From an uncultured Oscillibacter sp. (GTDB lineage Bacteria; Bacillota; Clostridia; Oscillospirales; Oscillospiraceae): a stretch of 64,000 nucleotides of DNA. Made by a program: the position numbers and the translations under genes. The notes under the pieces are model-generated. The model worked only from the letters and a program-made list of their open reading frames with translations. It had not been told where the DNA came from and ran no database searches. Location of the stretch: NCBI GenBank assembly GCA_947577075.1, contig CANPTW010000002.1, positions 94,884 to 158,883 of the forward strand, read 5' to 3'. Numbering within the stretch: the stretch's first letter is position 1; every line of letters starts with the position of its first letter. This document shows positions 50,006 through 58,389 of this stretch, one piece after another.

Positions 50006-50533
50006 ATGTATAACCGCTATATCCGAAACGACAACGGCAGCTACACCCGCATCCCGGAAGATGCCCCCGCTTCCGGAGGCCCTCCGCACGGAAGTTTCCC
50101 ACCGGGCGGTCCCCCACCGGGCGGTCCTCCGCCGGGCGGTCCTCCACCGGGCGGTCCTCCGCCGGGCGGTCCTCCACCGGGCGGTCCCCCACCGGGCGGA
50201 CCCCCACCGGGCGGCCCTCCACCGGGCGGTCCCCCACCGGGCAGTCCTCCACCGGGCAGTCCTCCACCGGGCGGACCCCCGCCGGGCGGTCCTCCGCCGG
50301 GAGGACCGCCGCCAGGCGGACCGGGGCCTGGCCGGCCGCCGCACGGCCCGCCGCCAAACGGCGGCCGGCATGCGGACGGACTCACCGGCTTCCTGCGGCA
50401 CATTCTGGACCAGCTTCACCTGGATCATGTGGACACGGGGGATCTGCTGCTTCTGGTGCTGCTGTTCTTCCTCTTCCGGGAGGACGCGGACGAGGAGCTG
50501 CTGGTAGCCCTGGGCCTGCTGCTGATTCTTTAA
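50006..50533 (+). CDS. PPPGG-repeat protein with hydrophobic C-terminus, third of a three-gene cluster
   Basis: This 175-aa protein begins MYNRYIRNDNGSYTRIPED. About fifteen tandem PPPGG units follow (about residues 31-108), then a helix with GFLRHILDQLHLDHVDTGDL, and finally two hydrophobic stretches separated by an acidic turn (LLLLVLLFFLFREDADEELL). The tail could be a membrane hairpin or an amphipathic assembly domain. The repeat resembles linker or spore-coat-like low-complexity segments. Function is unknown. A bidirectional terminator follows. Confidence 0.7.
   Translation: MYNRYIRNDNGSYTRIPEDAPASGGPPHGSFPPGGPPPGGPPPGGPPPGGPPPGGPPPGGPPPGGPPPGGPPPGGPPPGSPPPGSPPPGGPPPGGPPPGGPPPGGPGPGRPPHGPPPNGGRHADGLTGFLRHILDQLHLDHVDTGDLLLLVLLFFLFREDADEELLVALGLLLIL
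50098..50318 (+). repeat. 15-bp coding tandem repeat
   Basis: About fifteen units of CCGGGCGGTCCTCCA and variants encode PPPGG (two units PPPGS) in frame. Near-identical neighbouring units suggest recent expansion and possible length variation between strains. Confidence 0.9.
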
Positions 50534-50539
50534 GAAACA

Positions 50540-50567
50540 AAAAAAGGACGGGAGTTCCCGTCCTTTT
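50540..50567. terminator. Bidirectional terminator
   Basis: AAAAAGGACGGGA-GT-TCCCGTCCTTTTT is a 13-bp perfect stem with T-tracts on both strands, between convergent genes. Confidence 0.9.
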
Positions 50568-51358
50568 TACTTCATGGGTTCCATGGGCTCCGCTCCGTCC
50601 TCCTCCAGCAGCACCGTGCCGTCCGGAAGGGTGAACCGGGAGGCGTCATACTCCGTCTGGTCCACGTAGAGGGAGGTCATACGATAGACGACCTGGTCCT
50701 CCAGCAGCCGCTCGGACTGCACCAGCAGGCCGTTTTCCACGCTGACCCAGTAGCGGGTGGCATAACCCTCCGCATCCTCTGCAGTCTCCACATAGATGCA
50801 GGTCAGGGTGTCCAGCGGACGGTAATCCGCGAAGAGAATGTCCTCCACGGGGAGTTCCAGGATGTCCTCGTAGGTGGGGACGGACTGCTCGTCGTCGGCG
50901 GAGATATCCCCCGCCGGAGCGGCGCAGACCTCCGCGCCGCTGTCATAGCCGTACCAGATATAAGTCACTTCGCCGTTGGTGATGCTGATGCGGGTCTGCC
51001 CGCCGGGAAGTCCCCGGTCCGTCCGGGTCCAGGGGCCCCGGACGATGGTATAGAGTTCATGCTTCCCGCTGCCGCCGTTCCAGAAGTATTCGACGGTCAT
51101 GCTCCGCCCATAGCTCTCCGGGCGGGACAGGCTGCCTATGGCGGCCTGGACGGTTTCCGGAGCAATTTCCACCACGGTCAGCGAGCCGGTTCCGCTTTCC
51201 CCGGCGGCGGAATCCCTGGGCGGGTCGGAGGCGGGAAGGGTAATGTGAGCCGCCCGGCTCAGGTTCCCCCCCAGCATCAGCGCGATGAACACCAGCGCCA
51301 GAGCCAGCACGGCCCAGGTAATCCAATTCAGCTTTTGCCTGTCCACGTCATGCCTCAT
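50567..51358 (-). CDS. Membrane-anchored extracytoplasmic protein of unknown function
   Basis: This 263-aa protein has one N-terminal transmembrane helix (about 11-32; WITWAVLALALVFIALMLGG). An extracytoplasmic beta-rich domain follows with SMTVEYFWNGGSGKHELYTI and repeated acidic and Tyr-rich strands, resembling a LolA/LppX-like or sigma-regulator-like fold only in general character. It starts at ATG 51358, overlapping the wecB stop by 11 bases, so it is translationally coupled to the cell-wall polymer genes. A role in envelope assembly is inferred from context. Confidence 0.65.
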   Translation of the reverse strand: MRHDVDRQKLNWITWAVLALALVFIALMLGGNLSRAAHITLPASDPPRDSAAGESGTGSLTVVEIAPETVQAAIGSLSRPESYGRSMTVEYFWNGGSGKHELYTIVRGPWTRTDRGLPGGQTRISITNGEVTYIWYGYDSGAEVCAAPAGDISADDEQSVPTYEDILELPVEDILFADYRPLDTLTCIYVETAEDAEGYATRYWVSVENGLLVQSERLLEDQVVYRMTSLYVDQTEYDASRFTLPDGTVLLEEDGAEPMEPMK

Positions 51359-52496
51359 AGTCTGCGGGCCGCTCCTTCCGGAAGCCGTACCGCCACTCGA
51401 TGGCGTCGGCAATGCGGCGGCAGGCGTTCCCGTCGCCGTATGGGTTCACGGCGTGCGCCATTTTTTCATACGCCTCTTTGTCGGAAATCAGGCGCTCCGC
51501 CATGGTGACGATATCGTCCTGGACGACGCCGGCCAGCTTCACCGTTCCGGCGGCGACGGCCTCGGGCCGCTCCGTCTCCCGGCGGAGCACCAGCACGGGC
51601 TTTCCCAGGGCGGGGGCCTCCTCCTGGAGCCCCCCGGAGTCCGTCAGCACCAGGTAGCAGCGGTCCATCAGATTGTGCATCTCGTCGGTGGGCAGGGGAT
51701 CGATGAGATGCACCCGGGGCGCGCCCCGGAGGTAGCGGTCCACCGTCTCCCGGACCACCGGGCTGAGGTGAACGGGGTACACAAGCTCCACGTCCTGATT
51801 CTCCTCCGCAATCTGCCGGAGGGCCAGACAGATGTTTTTCATAGGCTCGCCGTAGTTTTCCCGCCGGTGGCAGGTGACCAGGATGAGCTTCTTCCCGCCG
51901 CAGGGCAGGCGGTTCAGCTCCTCCGTGGAGAAGCGGTAGTCCGGACGGACGGTGGTCTTCAGCGCGTCGATCACGGTGTTTCCGGTGACGAACAGGTTCT
52001 GGCTCCGGCCCTCCCGGAGCAGGTTCTCCCGGTTTCCGGAGGTGGGACAGAAGTGCATGTCCGCGATGGAGGAGGTGAGCACCCGGTTCATCTCCTCAGG
52101 GAAGGGGGCGTACTTGTCATAGGTCCGCAGGCCCGCCTCCACATGGCCCACGGGCACCTGGTGGTAATAGGCGGAGAGGGCCCCGGCAAAGGTGGTGGAG
52201 GTATCCCCGTGGACCAGGACGACGTCGGGGCGCAGGGCGGCGATGGCCTCGTCCATGCCCAGGAGGCACCTGCTGGTGATGTCGGAAAGGGTCTGCCGGG
52301 GAGTCATGATGTCCAGGTCCCAGTCCGGCCGGAGGCCGAAGACCTCCAGCACGCTGTCCAGCATCTGCCGGTGCTGGGCGGTGACGCAGCAAAGACTCTC
52401 AAATCCAGGGCGGGCGGCCAGCTCCTTGACCAGGGGGCACATTTTGATGGCCTCCGGACGGGTGCCGAAGACGCTCATAATACGCAGCTTTTTCAT
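51348..52496 (-). CDS. wecB: UDP-N-acetylglucosamine 2-epimerase (non-hydrolysing)
   Basis: This 382-aa GT-B-fold enzyme makes UDP-ManNAc for teichoic acid or polysaccharide linkage units. It has VFGTRPEAIKMCPLV at the start (about 8-22), VLVHGDTSTTFAGAL, and TDSGGLQEEAPALGKPVLVLR, where the UDP-sugar binds. It directly abuts the upstream wecA/tagO-type gene (no gap), fitting synthesis of a lipid-linked GlcNAc-ManNAc unit. No TagA homologue is present in the window. Confidence 0.95.
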   Translation of the reverse strand: MKKLRIMSVFGTRPEAIKMCPLVKELAARPGFESLCCVTAQHRQMLDSVLEVFGLRPDWDLDIMTPRQTLSDITSRCLLGMDEAIAALRPDVVLVHGDTSTTFAGALSAYYHQVPVGHVEAGLRTYDKYAPFPEEMNRVLTSSIADMHFCPTSGNRENLLREGRSQNLFVTGNTVIDALKTTVRPDYRFSTEELNRLPCGGKKLILVTCHRRENYGEPMKNICLALRQIAEENQDVELVYPVHLSPVVRETVDRYLRGAPRVHLIDPLPTDEMHNLMDRCYLVLTDSGGLQEEAPALGKPVLVLRRETERPEAVAAGTVKLAGVVQDDIVTMAERLISDKEAYEKMAHAVNPYGDGNACRRIADAIEWRYGFRKERPADYEA

Positions 52497-53648
52497 TTAA
52501 CGCTCCTTATCCCCGGGGTCTTCCCCGTGCTCCGGCAGGGCCTGCTCTCCGTGGCGCCCCAGTTCCCGCAGCTCCTCCATCTCCTCGTGGAGCTCCTCCC
52601 GGATTTCCTTGGGAAACACCACCCTGGCGGCCACCGCCGCCACGATGCACAGCGCCGCAAAAAACAGCATGGCCTTCTGCTCCCCCCCGGTGGTGAGCAC
52701 CACGGCAGAGAGGCCCAGCATGGCGGAGATGACGTACAGCGTGGCCACGGCCTGCTTCTGGTTGAGCCCCATGTCGATGAGCCGGTGGTGGATGTGCCCC
52801 CGGTCGGCGTGCATGGGGCTCTGCCCGTGGGCGATGCGGCGGATAAAGGCGAAGGCGGTGTCAAAGATGGGGAGCCCCAGAATGAGGAAGGGCACGGCAA
52901 AGGAGATCACCGCGTAAAACTTGAACAGCCCCTGGATGGACATGGTGGCCAGAATGTAGCCCAGGAAGGTGGCCCCGGTGTCCCCCATGAACATTTTGGC
53001 GGGGTTGAGGTTGTAGGGCATGAAGCCCACGCAGGCCCCCACCAGCGCCGCCATGACGATGGCCACCTCCGCCTCGGAGGCCAGCAGGGCGATGACCAGC
53101 ATGGTGGTGGCCGAGATGGCGGAGACGCCGTTGGCCAGCCCGTCCAGCCCGTCGATGAGGTTCACCGCGTTGGTGATGGCCACAATCCAGAGCACCGTAA
53201 AGGGGATGGACAGGGGACCCAGGACCCAGTAAAGGCTGTCGGAAAAGATGTTCGGATTGGAAAAGGCCTGGATAACCACGCCGTTCAGGGCGGGGATCAG
53301 GGCGGCGGCGATCTGCACCACGAATTTCAGCATGGCGGGCAGGGCCATGATGTCGTCCACCACGCCCAGCACCACGATGATGACCGAGCCCAGCAGGATG
53401 CTCTGCATCTGCCCATTGCCCCGGACCTCGCCGAGGACCAGAACGCTGAGCATGAAGCCGATGAAAATCGCCAGCCCCCCCAGCCGGGGAACCGGAACCT
53501 TGTGCATCCGGCGGGCGTCCTTGGGCACGTCCACGGCCCCCACCTTATAGGCGAAGGTCCTCACCACCGGGGTCATGAGAAAGCTGATGACCAGCGCCGC
53601 CAGCAGGGCGAGGGCCACGTAGGCGATCAGCTGATTGTCCAGGGTCAT
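52497..53648 (-). CDS. tagO: MraY/WecA/TagO-family undecaprenyl-phosphate GlcNAc-1-phosphate transferase
   Basis: This 383-aa integral membrane protein with about ten helices has the family motifs RRMHKVPVPRLGGLAIF, VLGVVDDIMALP with the DD pair, NLIDGLDGLANG, FMGDTGATFLGY and the cytoplasmic HADRGHIHHRLID loop. It transfers GlcNAc-1-P to undecaprenyl phosphate, starting wall polymer synthesis. A charged C-terminal tail of about 35 residues is longer than usual. Its neighbour wecB supports this role. Confidence 0.93.
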   Translation of the reverse strand: MTLDNQLIAYVALALLAALVISFLMTPVVRTFAYKVGAVDVPKDARRMHKVPVPRLGGLAIFIGFMLSVLVLGEVRGNGQMQSILLGSVIIVVLGVVDDIMALPAMLKFVVQIAAALIPALNGVVIQAFSNPNIFSDSLYWVLGPLSIPFTVLWIVAITNAVNLIDGLDGLANGVSAISATTMLVIALLASEAEVAIVMAALVGACVGFMPYNLNPAKMFMGDTGATFLGYILATMSIQGLFKFYAVISFAVPFLILGLPIFDTAFAFIRRIAHGQSPMHADRGHIHHRLIDMGLNQKQAVATLYVISAMLGLSAVVLTTGGEQKAMLFFAALCIVAAVAARVVFPKEIREELHEEMEELRELGRHGEQALPEHGEDPGDKER

Positions 53649-53794
53649 AATCTGTCTCCTTGTATCATCTGTCTGCCGCGCGGAGGCCCGGGCTGCGGCC
53701 CGGGTCCCGGGGGAAGGCGCGTTTGCCTGCCTTGCCGCGGGGTGCTTTGGGGGGCTTCCGCCCGGCGGGAGCCCCGTTCCGTTTGAAAAGCGGG

Positions 53795-54796
53795 TTACCG
53801 GGCCAGCAGGCCCACCTTCTTATAGACCTTGGAAAGGGTTCTGGCGGCTGTGCGGGAGGCCCGCTCGGCCCCGGCGCGATAGACACCTTCCAGATACGCC
53901 TTGTCCGCCAGCAGCCGCTCCGTCTCCTCCCGGATGGGGCGGAGAAGCTCCACCACGGCCTCGCCCACGGCCTTTTTGAAGTCGCCGTAGCCCCGGCCGT
54001 CGAACTCGGCCTCAATGGCCTGGAAGGAGCGGCCGGTGGCGGCGGCATAGATCTGCATCAGGTTGGACACGCCGGGCTTGGCGGCGGGGTCAAAGCGGAC
54101 GCAGGCGTCGGAGTCCGTCACGGCCTTTTTGAATTTCCGGAGGATGTCCTCGGGCTTTTCCAGCATGTAGACGCAGCCGCCCGGGTCCTTGTCGGACTTG
54201 GACATCTTATTTTCGGGGGAGGTGAGGCTCATGACCCTGGCCCCCACCTGGGGAATATAAGGCTCCGGAATCTTGAACGTCTCGCCGTAGATGCCGTTGA
54301 AGCGGCCCGCGATGTCCCGGCAGATTTCAACGTGCTGCTTCTGGTCGTGTCCCACGGGCACCAGATCCGCCTGGTAGAGCAGGATGTCCGCCGCCATAAG
54401 GGCAGGGTAGGTGAACAGGCCCGCGTTGATGTTGTCGGCGTTTTTGGCGGATTTGTCCTTGAACTGGGTCATCCGGGAGAGCTCGCCGAACATGGTGTAG
54501 CAGTCCAGAATCCAGCCCAGCTGGGTGTGGGCGGGGACGTGGGACTGAACGAAGAGCACATTTTTCTCCGGGTCCAGACCGCAGGCGATATAGGCCGCCA
54601 CCTGGGTGAGGGTATGGCGGCGAAGTTCGGCGGGAACCTGCCGCACCGTCAGGGTGTGGAGGTCGGCCAGCATGTAATAGCAGTCGTACGCGTCCGCCAG
54701 GGCGGCCCAGTTCCGGATGGCGCCCAGATAAGAGCCCAGGGTCAGGTCCCCGGAGGGCTGGATGCCGCTGAGGATTCGTTTCTTCGCGTTTTCCAT
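53795..54796 (-). CDS. trpS: Tryptophanyl-tRNA synthetase
   Basis: This 333-aa class I synthetase has ILSGIQPSGDLTLGSYLGAI (with the HIGH-type region written TLGSYLG) and the KMSKS loop as NKMSKSDKD (about 195-203). The length fits the family. The ATG follows TTGAGGTG. The upstream leader lacks a T-box sequence, unlike alaS. Nothing in the flanking genes relates to tryptophan. Confidence 0.96.
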   Translation of the reverse strand: MENAKKRILSGIQPSGDLTLGSYLGAIRNWAALADAYDCYYMLADLHTLTVRQVPAELRRHTLTQVAAYIACGLDPEKNVLFVQSHVPAHTQLGWILDCYTMFGELSRMTQFKDKSAKNADNINAGLFTYPALMAADILLYQADLVPVGHDQKQHVEICRDIAGRFNGIYGETFKIPEPYIPQVGARVMSLTSPENKMSKSDKDPGGCVYMLEKPEDILRKFKKAVTDSDACVRFDPAAKPGVSNLMQIYAAATGRSFQAIEAEFDGRGYGDFKKAVGEAVVELLRPIREETERLLADKAYLEGVYRAGAERASRTAARTLSKVYKKVGLLAR

Positions 54797-54963
54797 GGTT
54801 CACACCTCAATAACTTGATAATGGCCGCTCCCAAAGCGCGGGAGCCGTTTTTCCCGGAACCGGGCCGCTTTGGCGGAGATCCAGCGGGGATCCCGGGCCA
54901 AACCGCCGCGCCCGGCAGGAGGAGCTGCTCCCATCCGGTCTTCCGTCAAGGTTCAACTTTACC

Positions 54964-54992
54964 AGTTTACCACGAAATTCCCGAAAGTGCAA
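54964..54992 (-). promoter_or_regulatory. Promoter of trpS
   Basis: TTGCAC (54987-54992) and TAAACT (54964-54969) on the minus strand, 17 bases apart. Leader about 160 nt. Confidence 0.6.
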
Positions 54993-55036
54993 ATGGTTCT
55001 TATAAAATTTGCCCGGTTCCTTATGGGAAATACCCC

Positions 55037-55065
55037 TTGTGAAGCGCCCGCTTTTTTGATATACT
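55037..55065 (+). promoter_or_regulatory. Promoter of the first lepB gene
   Basis: TTGTGA (55037-55042) and TATACT (55060-55065), 17 bases apart. Confidence 0.75.
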
Positions 55066-55153
55066 AATTCAGATTACAATCCGGGAGCGGTTTGAGGCGA
55101 AACGGATCAGGCGGCCCCCGGGGGCTCAATTTGGATCATACGGAGGGATCGGG

Positions 55154-55735
55154 ATGTCGGAAGAAGCGAAGAAGGAACAACCCGGCCGCGGCGTCTACGA
55201 ATGGGCGCAGGCCCTGGTGTGCTCGGTGCTGGCGGCGGTGGTGCTGTTCGCCTTTGGCGTGCGGGTGGTGGGCGTGTCCGGCGGGTCCATGCGGAACACC
55301 CTGCAAAACGGCGATTTGCTGCTGGTGGTGAACAATCTTTTCTGCGGCGGGTATGAGCGGGGGGATGTGGTGATTGCCGCCAAGCCCGCCTTTGAAAACG
55401 GCGAACCGATTGTCAAGCGGGTCATTGCCACCGGAGGCCAGACCGTGGATGTGGATTTCGACCTGGGGACGGTCTACGTGGACGGCGAGGAGCTGGCGGA
55501 GCCCTATATCCTGGAGGAGACGCACCTGCCGGAGGGGACGGCGTTCCCCTTCACCGTGCCGGAGGGCTGCGTCTTCCTCATGGGGGACAACCGCAACGGC
55601 AGCCGGGACAGCCGGGACCCGGAGCTGGGGGCGGTGGATACCCGCTGCCTCATCGGTCGGGCGGTGTTCCTGCTTCTGCCGGGCCGGACGGAGGGTCTGA
55701 ATATGCGGGAGTGGAACCGGATCGGGACGCTCTGA
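55154..55735 (+). CDS. lepB: Signal peptidase I, first of two tandem copies
   Basis: This 193-aa membrane-bound serine protease removes signal peptides. It has one N-terminal membrane helix (about 21-38), the catalytic Ser in SGGSMRNTL (about 43-51), the catalytic Lys in PIVKRVIATGG, and the conserved MGDNRNGSRDSR (about 144-155). It is about half identical to the next gene, 69 bases downstream, and both precede rbgA-rnhB as in many Firmicutes. Confidence 0.94.
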   Translation: MSEEAKKEQPGRGVYEWAQALVCSVLAAVVLFAFGVRVVGVSGGSMRNTLQNGDLLLVVNNLFCGGYERGDVVIAAKPAFENGEPIVKRVIATGGQTVDVDFDLGTVYVDGEELAEPYILEETHLPEGTAFPFTVPEGCVFLMGDNRNGSRDSRDPELGAVDTRCLIGRAVFLLLPGRTEGLNMREWNRIGTL

Positions 55736-55804
55736 GAAGGCCCGGCGGACAAAGAAACCCAAGCGGTTTGACGCGGGAATTCGGGATCGAGGAGAAAAAG
55801 AGAC

Positions 55805-56407
55805 ATGGCGAAAGAGGCCCTGGGGGCGGAGCCCAACGAGAAGAAAAAGAGCCGGAGCCGGGAGGCTTACGAGTGGGTGCAGGCCCTGGTTTGCTCCGTT
55901 TTGGCGGTGGTGGTGTTGTTCACCTTCGGCGTCCGCCTCATCGGGGTGGACGGGCACTCCATGGTTCCCACCCTTCAGGACGGGGACCGGCTGCTGGTGC
56001 TGAACTCCATGCTCTGCGGCGGGTACGAGCCGGGGGATATCGTGGTTTTGCGGAAGGAGAGCTTCCTTCCCACCCCCATTGTCAAGCGGGTCATTGCCGT
56101 CGGGGGCCAGGTGGTGGACATCGACTTTGGCTCCGGTTCCGTTTTCGTGGACGGAAAGCGGCTGCAGGAGGACTATATCTGCGAGCCGACCCTGACCATG
56201 GAGGGGACGGCCTTTCCCCTCACCGTGCCGGAGGGCTGCGTCTTTGTCATGGGGGACAACCGCAACGCCAGCACCGACAGCCGGGACGCGAGGCTGGGCA
56301 CGGTGGACCGGCGCTATATCATCGGCCGGGCGGTGTTCCTGGCGCTTCCCGGGCCGGACGCCGCCACCGGAGAACGGGAGCTTGGAAGGATCGGAGGGAT
56401 CGGATAG
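55805..56407 (+). CDS. lepB: Signal peptidase I, second of two tandem copies
   Basis: This 200-aa paralogue of the preceding gene has the same elements: a membrane helix (about 27-44), the catalytic Ser in DGHSMVPTL (about 51-59), the Lys in PIVKRVIAVGG, and MGDNRNASTDSR. Shared strings such as FPLTVPEGCVF versus FPFTVPEGCVF show recent duplication. Its stop TAG shares its last base with the GTG start of rbgA. Confidence 0.94.
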   Translation: MAKEALGAEPNEKKKSRSREAYEWVQALVCSVLAVVVLFTFGVRLIGVDGHSMVPTLQDGDRLLVLNSMLCGGYEPGDIVVLRKESFLPTPIVKRVIAVGGQVVDIDFGSGSVFVDGKRLQEDYICEPTLTMEGTAFPLTVPEGCVFVMGDNRNASTDSRDARLGTVDRRYIIGRAVFLALPGPDAATGERELGRIGGIG

Positions 56408-57279
56408 TGGAGATTCAGTGGTACCCCGGGCACATGGCGAAAACCCGCCGGATGATCGCCGAGCAGCTGAAAAATGTGGACGCCGTCTGTGAGATTCTGG
56501 ACGCCCGCATCCCCCGGTCCAGCCGGAACCCGGACGTGGATGGCCTGACGGCGGGAAAGCCCCGTTTAGTCGTCCTCAACCGGGCGGACCAGGCGGACCG
56601 GGAAGCGACAAAAGCCTGGGCCGCCCACTTCCGGGAAAAGGGCTGGGCGGTGCTGGAGACGGATTCCAAGAGCGGCGCGGGCACGGCGAAGTTTGCCGCC
56701 GCCGTGCGGGAGCTGCTTTCGGACAAGCTCCGGGCCTACGCCGAGAAGGGCCAGACGGGCCGGGTGGTCCGGGTCATGGTCCTGGGTATCCCCAATGTGG
56801 GGAAGTCCACCTTCATCAATAAAATTGCGGGCCGGAAGACGGCGAAGGCGGAGGACCGCCCCGGCGTCACCCGGTCCAAGCAGTGGGTGCCCATCGACCG
56901 GGGGCTGGAGCTGCTGGACACCCCCGGCATCCTCTGGCCCAAGCTGGACGACCAGGACGTGGGGCTCCACCTGGCCTTCACCGGAGCGGTGAAGGACGAG
57001 ATTCTGGACACGGAGACTCTGGGGTGCCACCTGACGGCGTACCTGGCGGAGCACTACCCGGAAGCCCTGAAAACCGGATACAAGCTCCCCGCCCTCCCGG
57101 AGCGGGAGGGGGAGGAGAACGACGTGGCCTTTGGCTACCGCCTTCTGGAGGCCGCCGGACGGCGGCGGGGCTTCCTGATCTCCGGCGGGGAGGTGGACAC
57201 CGAGCGCATGGCGAAGATCCTGCTGGACGAGTTCCGCTCCGGCAAGCTGGGGCGGTTCACCCTGGAGGAACCGGGATGA
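56407..57279 (+). CDS. rbgA: Ribosome biogenesis GTPase RbgA (YlqF)
   Basis: This 290-aa circularly permuted GTPase is needed for late 50S subunit assembly. The G motifs occur in permuted order: G4 VLNRAD (about 55-60), G1 GIPNVGKST (about 124-132) and G3 LLDTPGILW (about 170-178). The C-terminal ANTAR-like RNA-binding helices follow. It begins with GTG (MEIQWYPGHMAKTRR) at the lepB stop and overlaps the next gene by 4 bases. Confidence 0.95.
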   Translation: MEIQWYPGHMAKTRRMIAEQLKNVDAVCEILDARIPRSSRNPDVDGLTAGKPRLVVLNRADQADREATKAWAAHFREKGWAVLETDSKSGAGTAKFAAAVRELLSDKLRAYAEKGQTGRVVRVMVLGIPNVGKSTFINKIAGRKTAKAEDRPGVTRSKQWVPIDRGLELLDTPGILWPKLDDQDVGLHLAFTGAVKDEILDTETLGCHLTAYLAEHYPEALKTGYKLPALPEREGEENDVAFGYRLLEAAGRRRGFLISGGEVDTERMAKILLDEFRSGKLGRFTLEEPG

Positions 57280-57803
57280 ACGGAATCAAAGCAAGCCGGG
57301 AGCGCGGTACGATTTGGGCGCTTCGGCTGTGGGCGGGACTTCATGCTGCGCTGTGCGTCCTGGTATTGGAAAATGGTTCGGCGGCGGCGTCCGTCCTGGC
57401 CCTGACGGCCTACGCTCTGTGTGTGTTTCGCCTGGACTGGCTGCTTCACGCGGACGGGAGCCGGATTCATATCAAATTTCTGTGCGCCTACTGGCTGCTG
57501 GCCTGCGTGTGTATGCTGCCGTGGCTGTTTCTGGTGGAGCCGCTTCTGGCCGGGAGCAGCAACGACATATTTTGGCCGTCACTGCTGAATGTGGTTATAC
57601 CATACGCACTGAACCTCTCCGGCGCGTGGGGGAATTGGACCAGCCGCGTCCTGGGTCATGGAGCGGGACAGCCTCAGCAATGGCTACTTCTGCTTTTCTG
57701 CGCGGGACACGCGGCGTATTATCTCCGGTTGTCCGGGCGTTTTCGGAAGAAAGGAGAGATGCCCCATGGACCTGTGGACCCCGGAGCGGGAACAGTGGAA
57801 TAA
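57276..57803 (+). CDS. Multi-pass membrane protein of unknown function
   Basis: This 175-aa protein has about four hydrophobic helices (about 15-31, 34-50, 64-85 and 140-155). The ATG overlaps the rbgA stop (ATGA), and the 3' end overlaps rnhB by 38 bases. That length of overlap is larger than usual here, so the annotated end could be a degenerate or recently extended tail. No family is recognised. Its place inside the lepB-rbgA-rnhB string is not part of the usual order. Confidence 0.6.
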   Translation: MNGIKASRERGTIWALRLWAGLHAALCVLVLENGSAAASVLALTAYALCVFRLDWLLHADGSRIHIKFLCAYWLLACVCMLPWLFLVEPLLAGSSNDIFWPSLLNVVIPYALNLSGAWGNWTSRVLGHGAGQPQQWLLLLFCAGHAAYYLRLSGRFRKKGEMPHGPVDPGAGTVE

Positions 57804-58389
57804 CGGGTACGCCCTCCTCTGCGGCGTGGACGAGGCGGGGGCGGGCCCTCTGGCGGGCCCGGTGTACGCCGCCGCCGTCATCCTTCCCCGGGAAATCGAG
57901 ATTCCCGGCCTGAATGATTCCAAGAAATTGACCGAGAAAAAACGGGAAGCCCTCTATGACCTGATCACCGCCCGGGCGGAGGCGTGGTCTGTTGCTTTCG
58001 TCACGGCGGAGGAGATCGACGCGCTGGACATTTTAAATGCCCGGATGCTGGCCATGAACCGGGCCGTGGAGGGCCTGGCCCACAAGCCGGACCGCTGCCT
58101 CATCGACGGCAACCGGGACCACGGGAGCCGGGTTTCCATTGAGGCGCCCCATGTCACCCTCGTTGGCGGCGACGGAAAAAGCGCCTCCATCGCCGCCGCG
58201 TCCATCCTGGCGAAGGTCAGCCGGGACCGCTATGTCTCTCGGGAGCTGGAAGCGCTCTACCCGCAGTACGGTTTTGTCAAACACAAGGGCTACGGCACCA
58301 AAGCCCATTACGCCGCCCTGGACCAATACGGCCCCTGCCCGGCCCACCGGAGGACTTTCCTGAAAAAGTGGGAGGCGAAGCGGACGTGA
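57766..58389 (+). CDS. rnhB: Ribonuclease HII
   Basis: This 207-aa enzyme removes ribonucleotides and RNA primers from DNA hybrids. The N-terminal motif reads CGVDEAGAGPLAGPVYAAAV with catalytic Asp and Glu. The family usually has Arg or Lys between the two glycines (GRG), and here it is Ala. Other catalytic acids are in CLIDGN and SILAKVSRDRYV. The ATG at 57766 follows AAGGAGAG. It is part of the lepB-rbgA-rnhB-yraN order common in Firmicutes. Confidence 0.92.
   Translation: MDLWTPEREQWNNGYALLCGVDEAGAGPLAGPVYAAAVILPREIEIPGLNDSKKLTEKKREALYDLITARAEAWSVAFVTAEEIDALDILNARMLAMNRAVEGLAHKPDRCLIDGNRDHGSRVSIEAPHVTLVGGDGKSASIAAASILAKVSRDRYVSRELEALYPQYGFVKHKGYGTKAHYAALDQYGPCPAHRRTFLKKWEAKRT

Larger units (their letters stand above)
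54797..55153. other. 357-bp interval between divergent trpS and lepB
   Basis: It holds the minus-strand trpS promoter, the plus-strand lepB promoter and a GCTCCC/GGGAGC hairpin in the trpS leader. No gene was found. Confidence 0.55.

Noticed and set aside
50096..50320. CRISPR-like array of regular short repeats
   Set aside because: The 15-base units have no spacers, lie in frame inside a gene and encode PPPGG; no cas genes are near.
54797..54970. T-box in front of trpS
   Set aside because: The leader contains a hairpin, but no AGGGTGGNACCGCG-type sequence was found.
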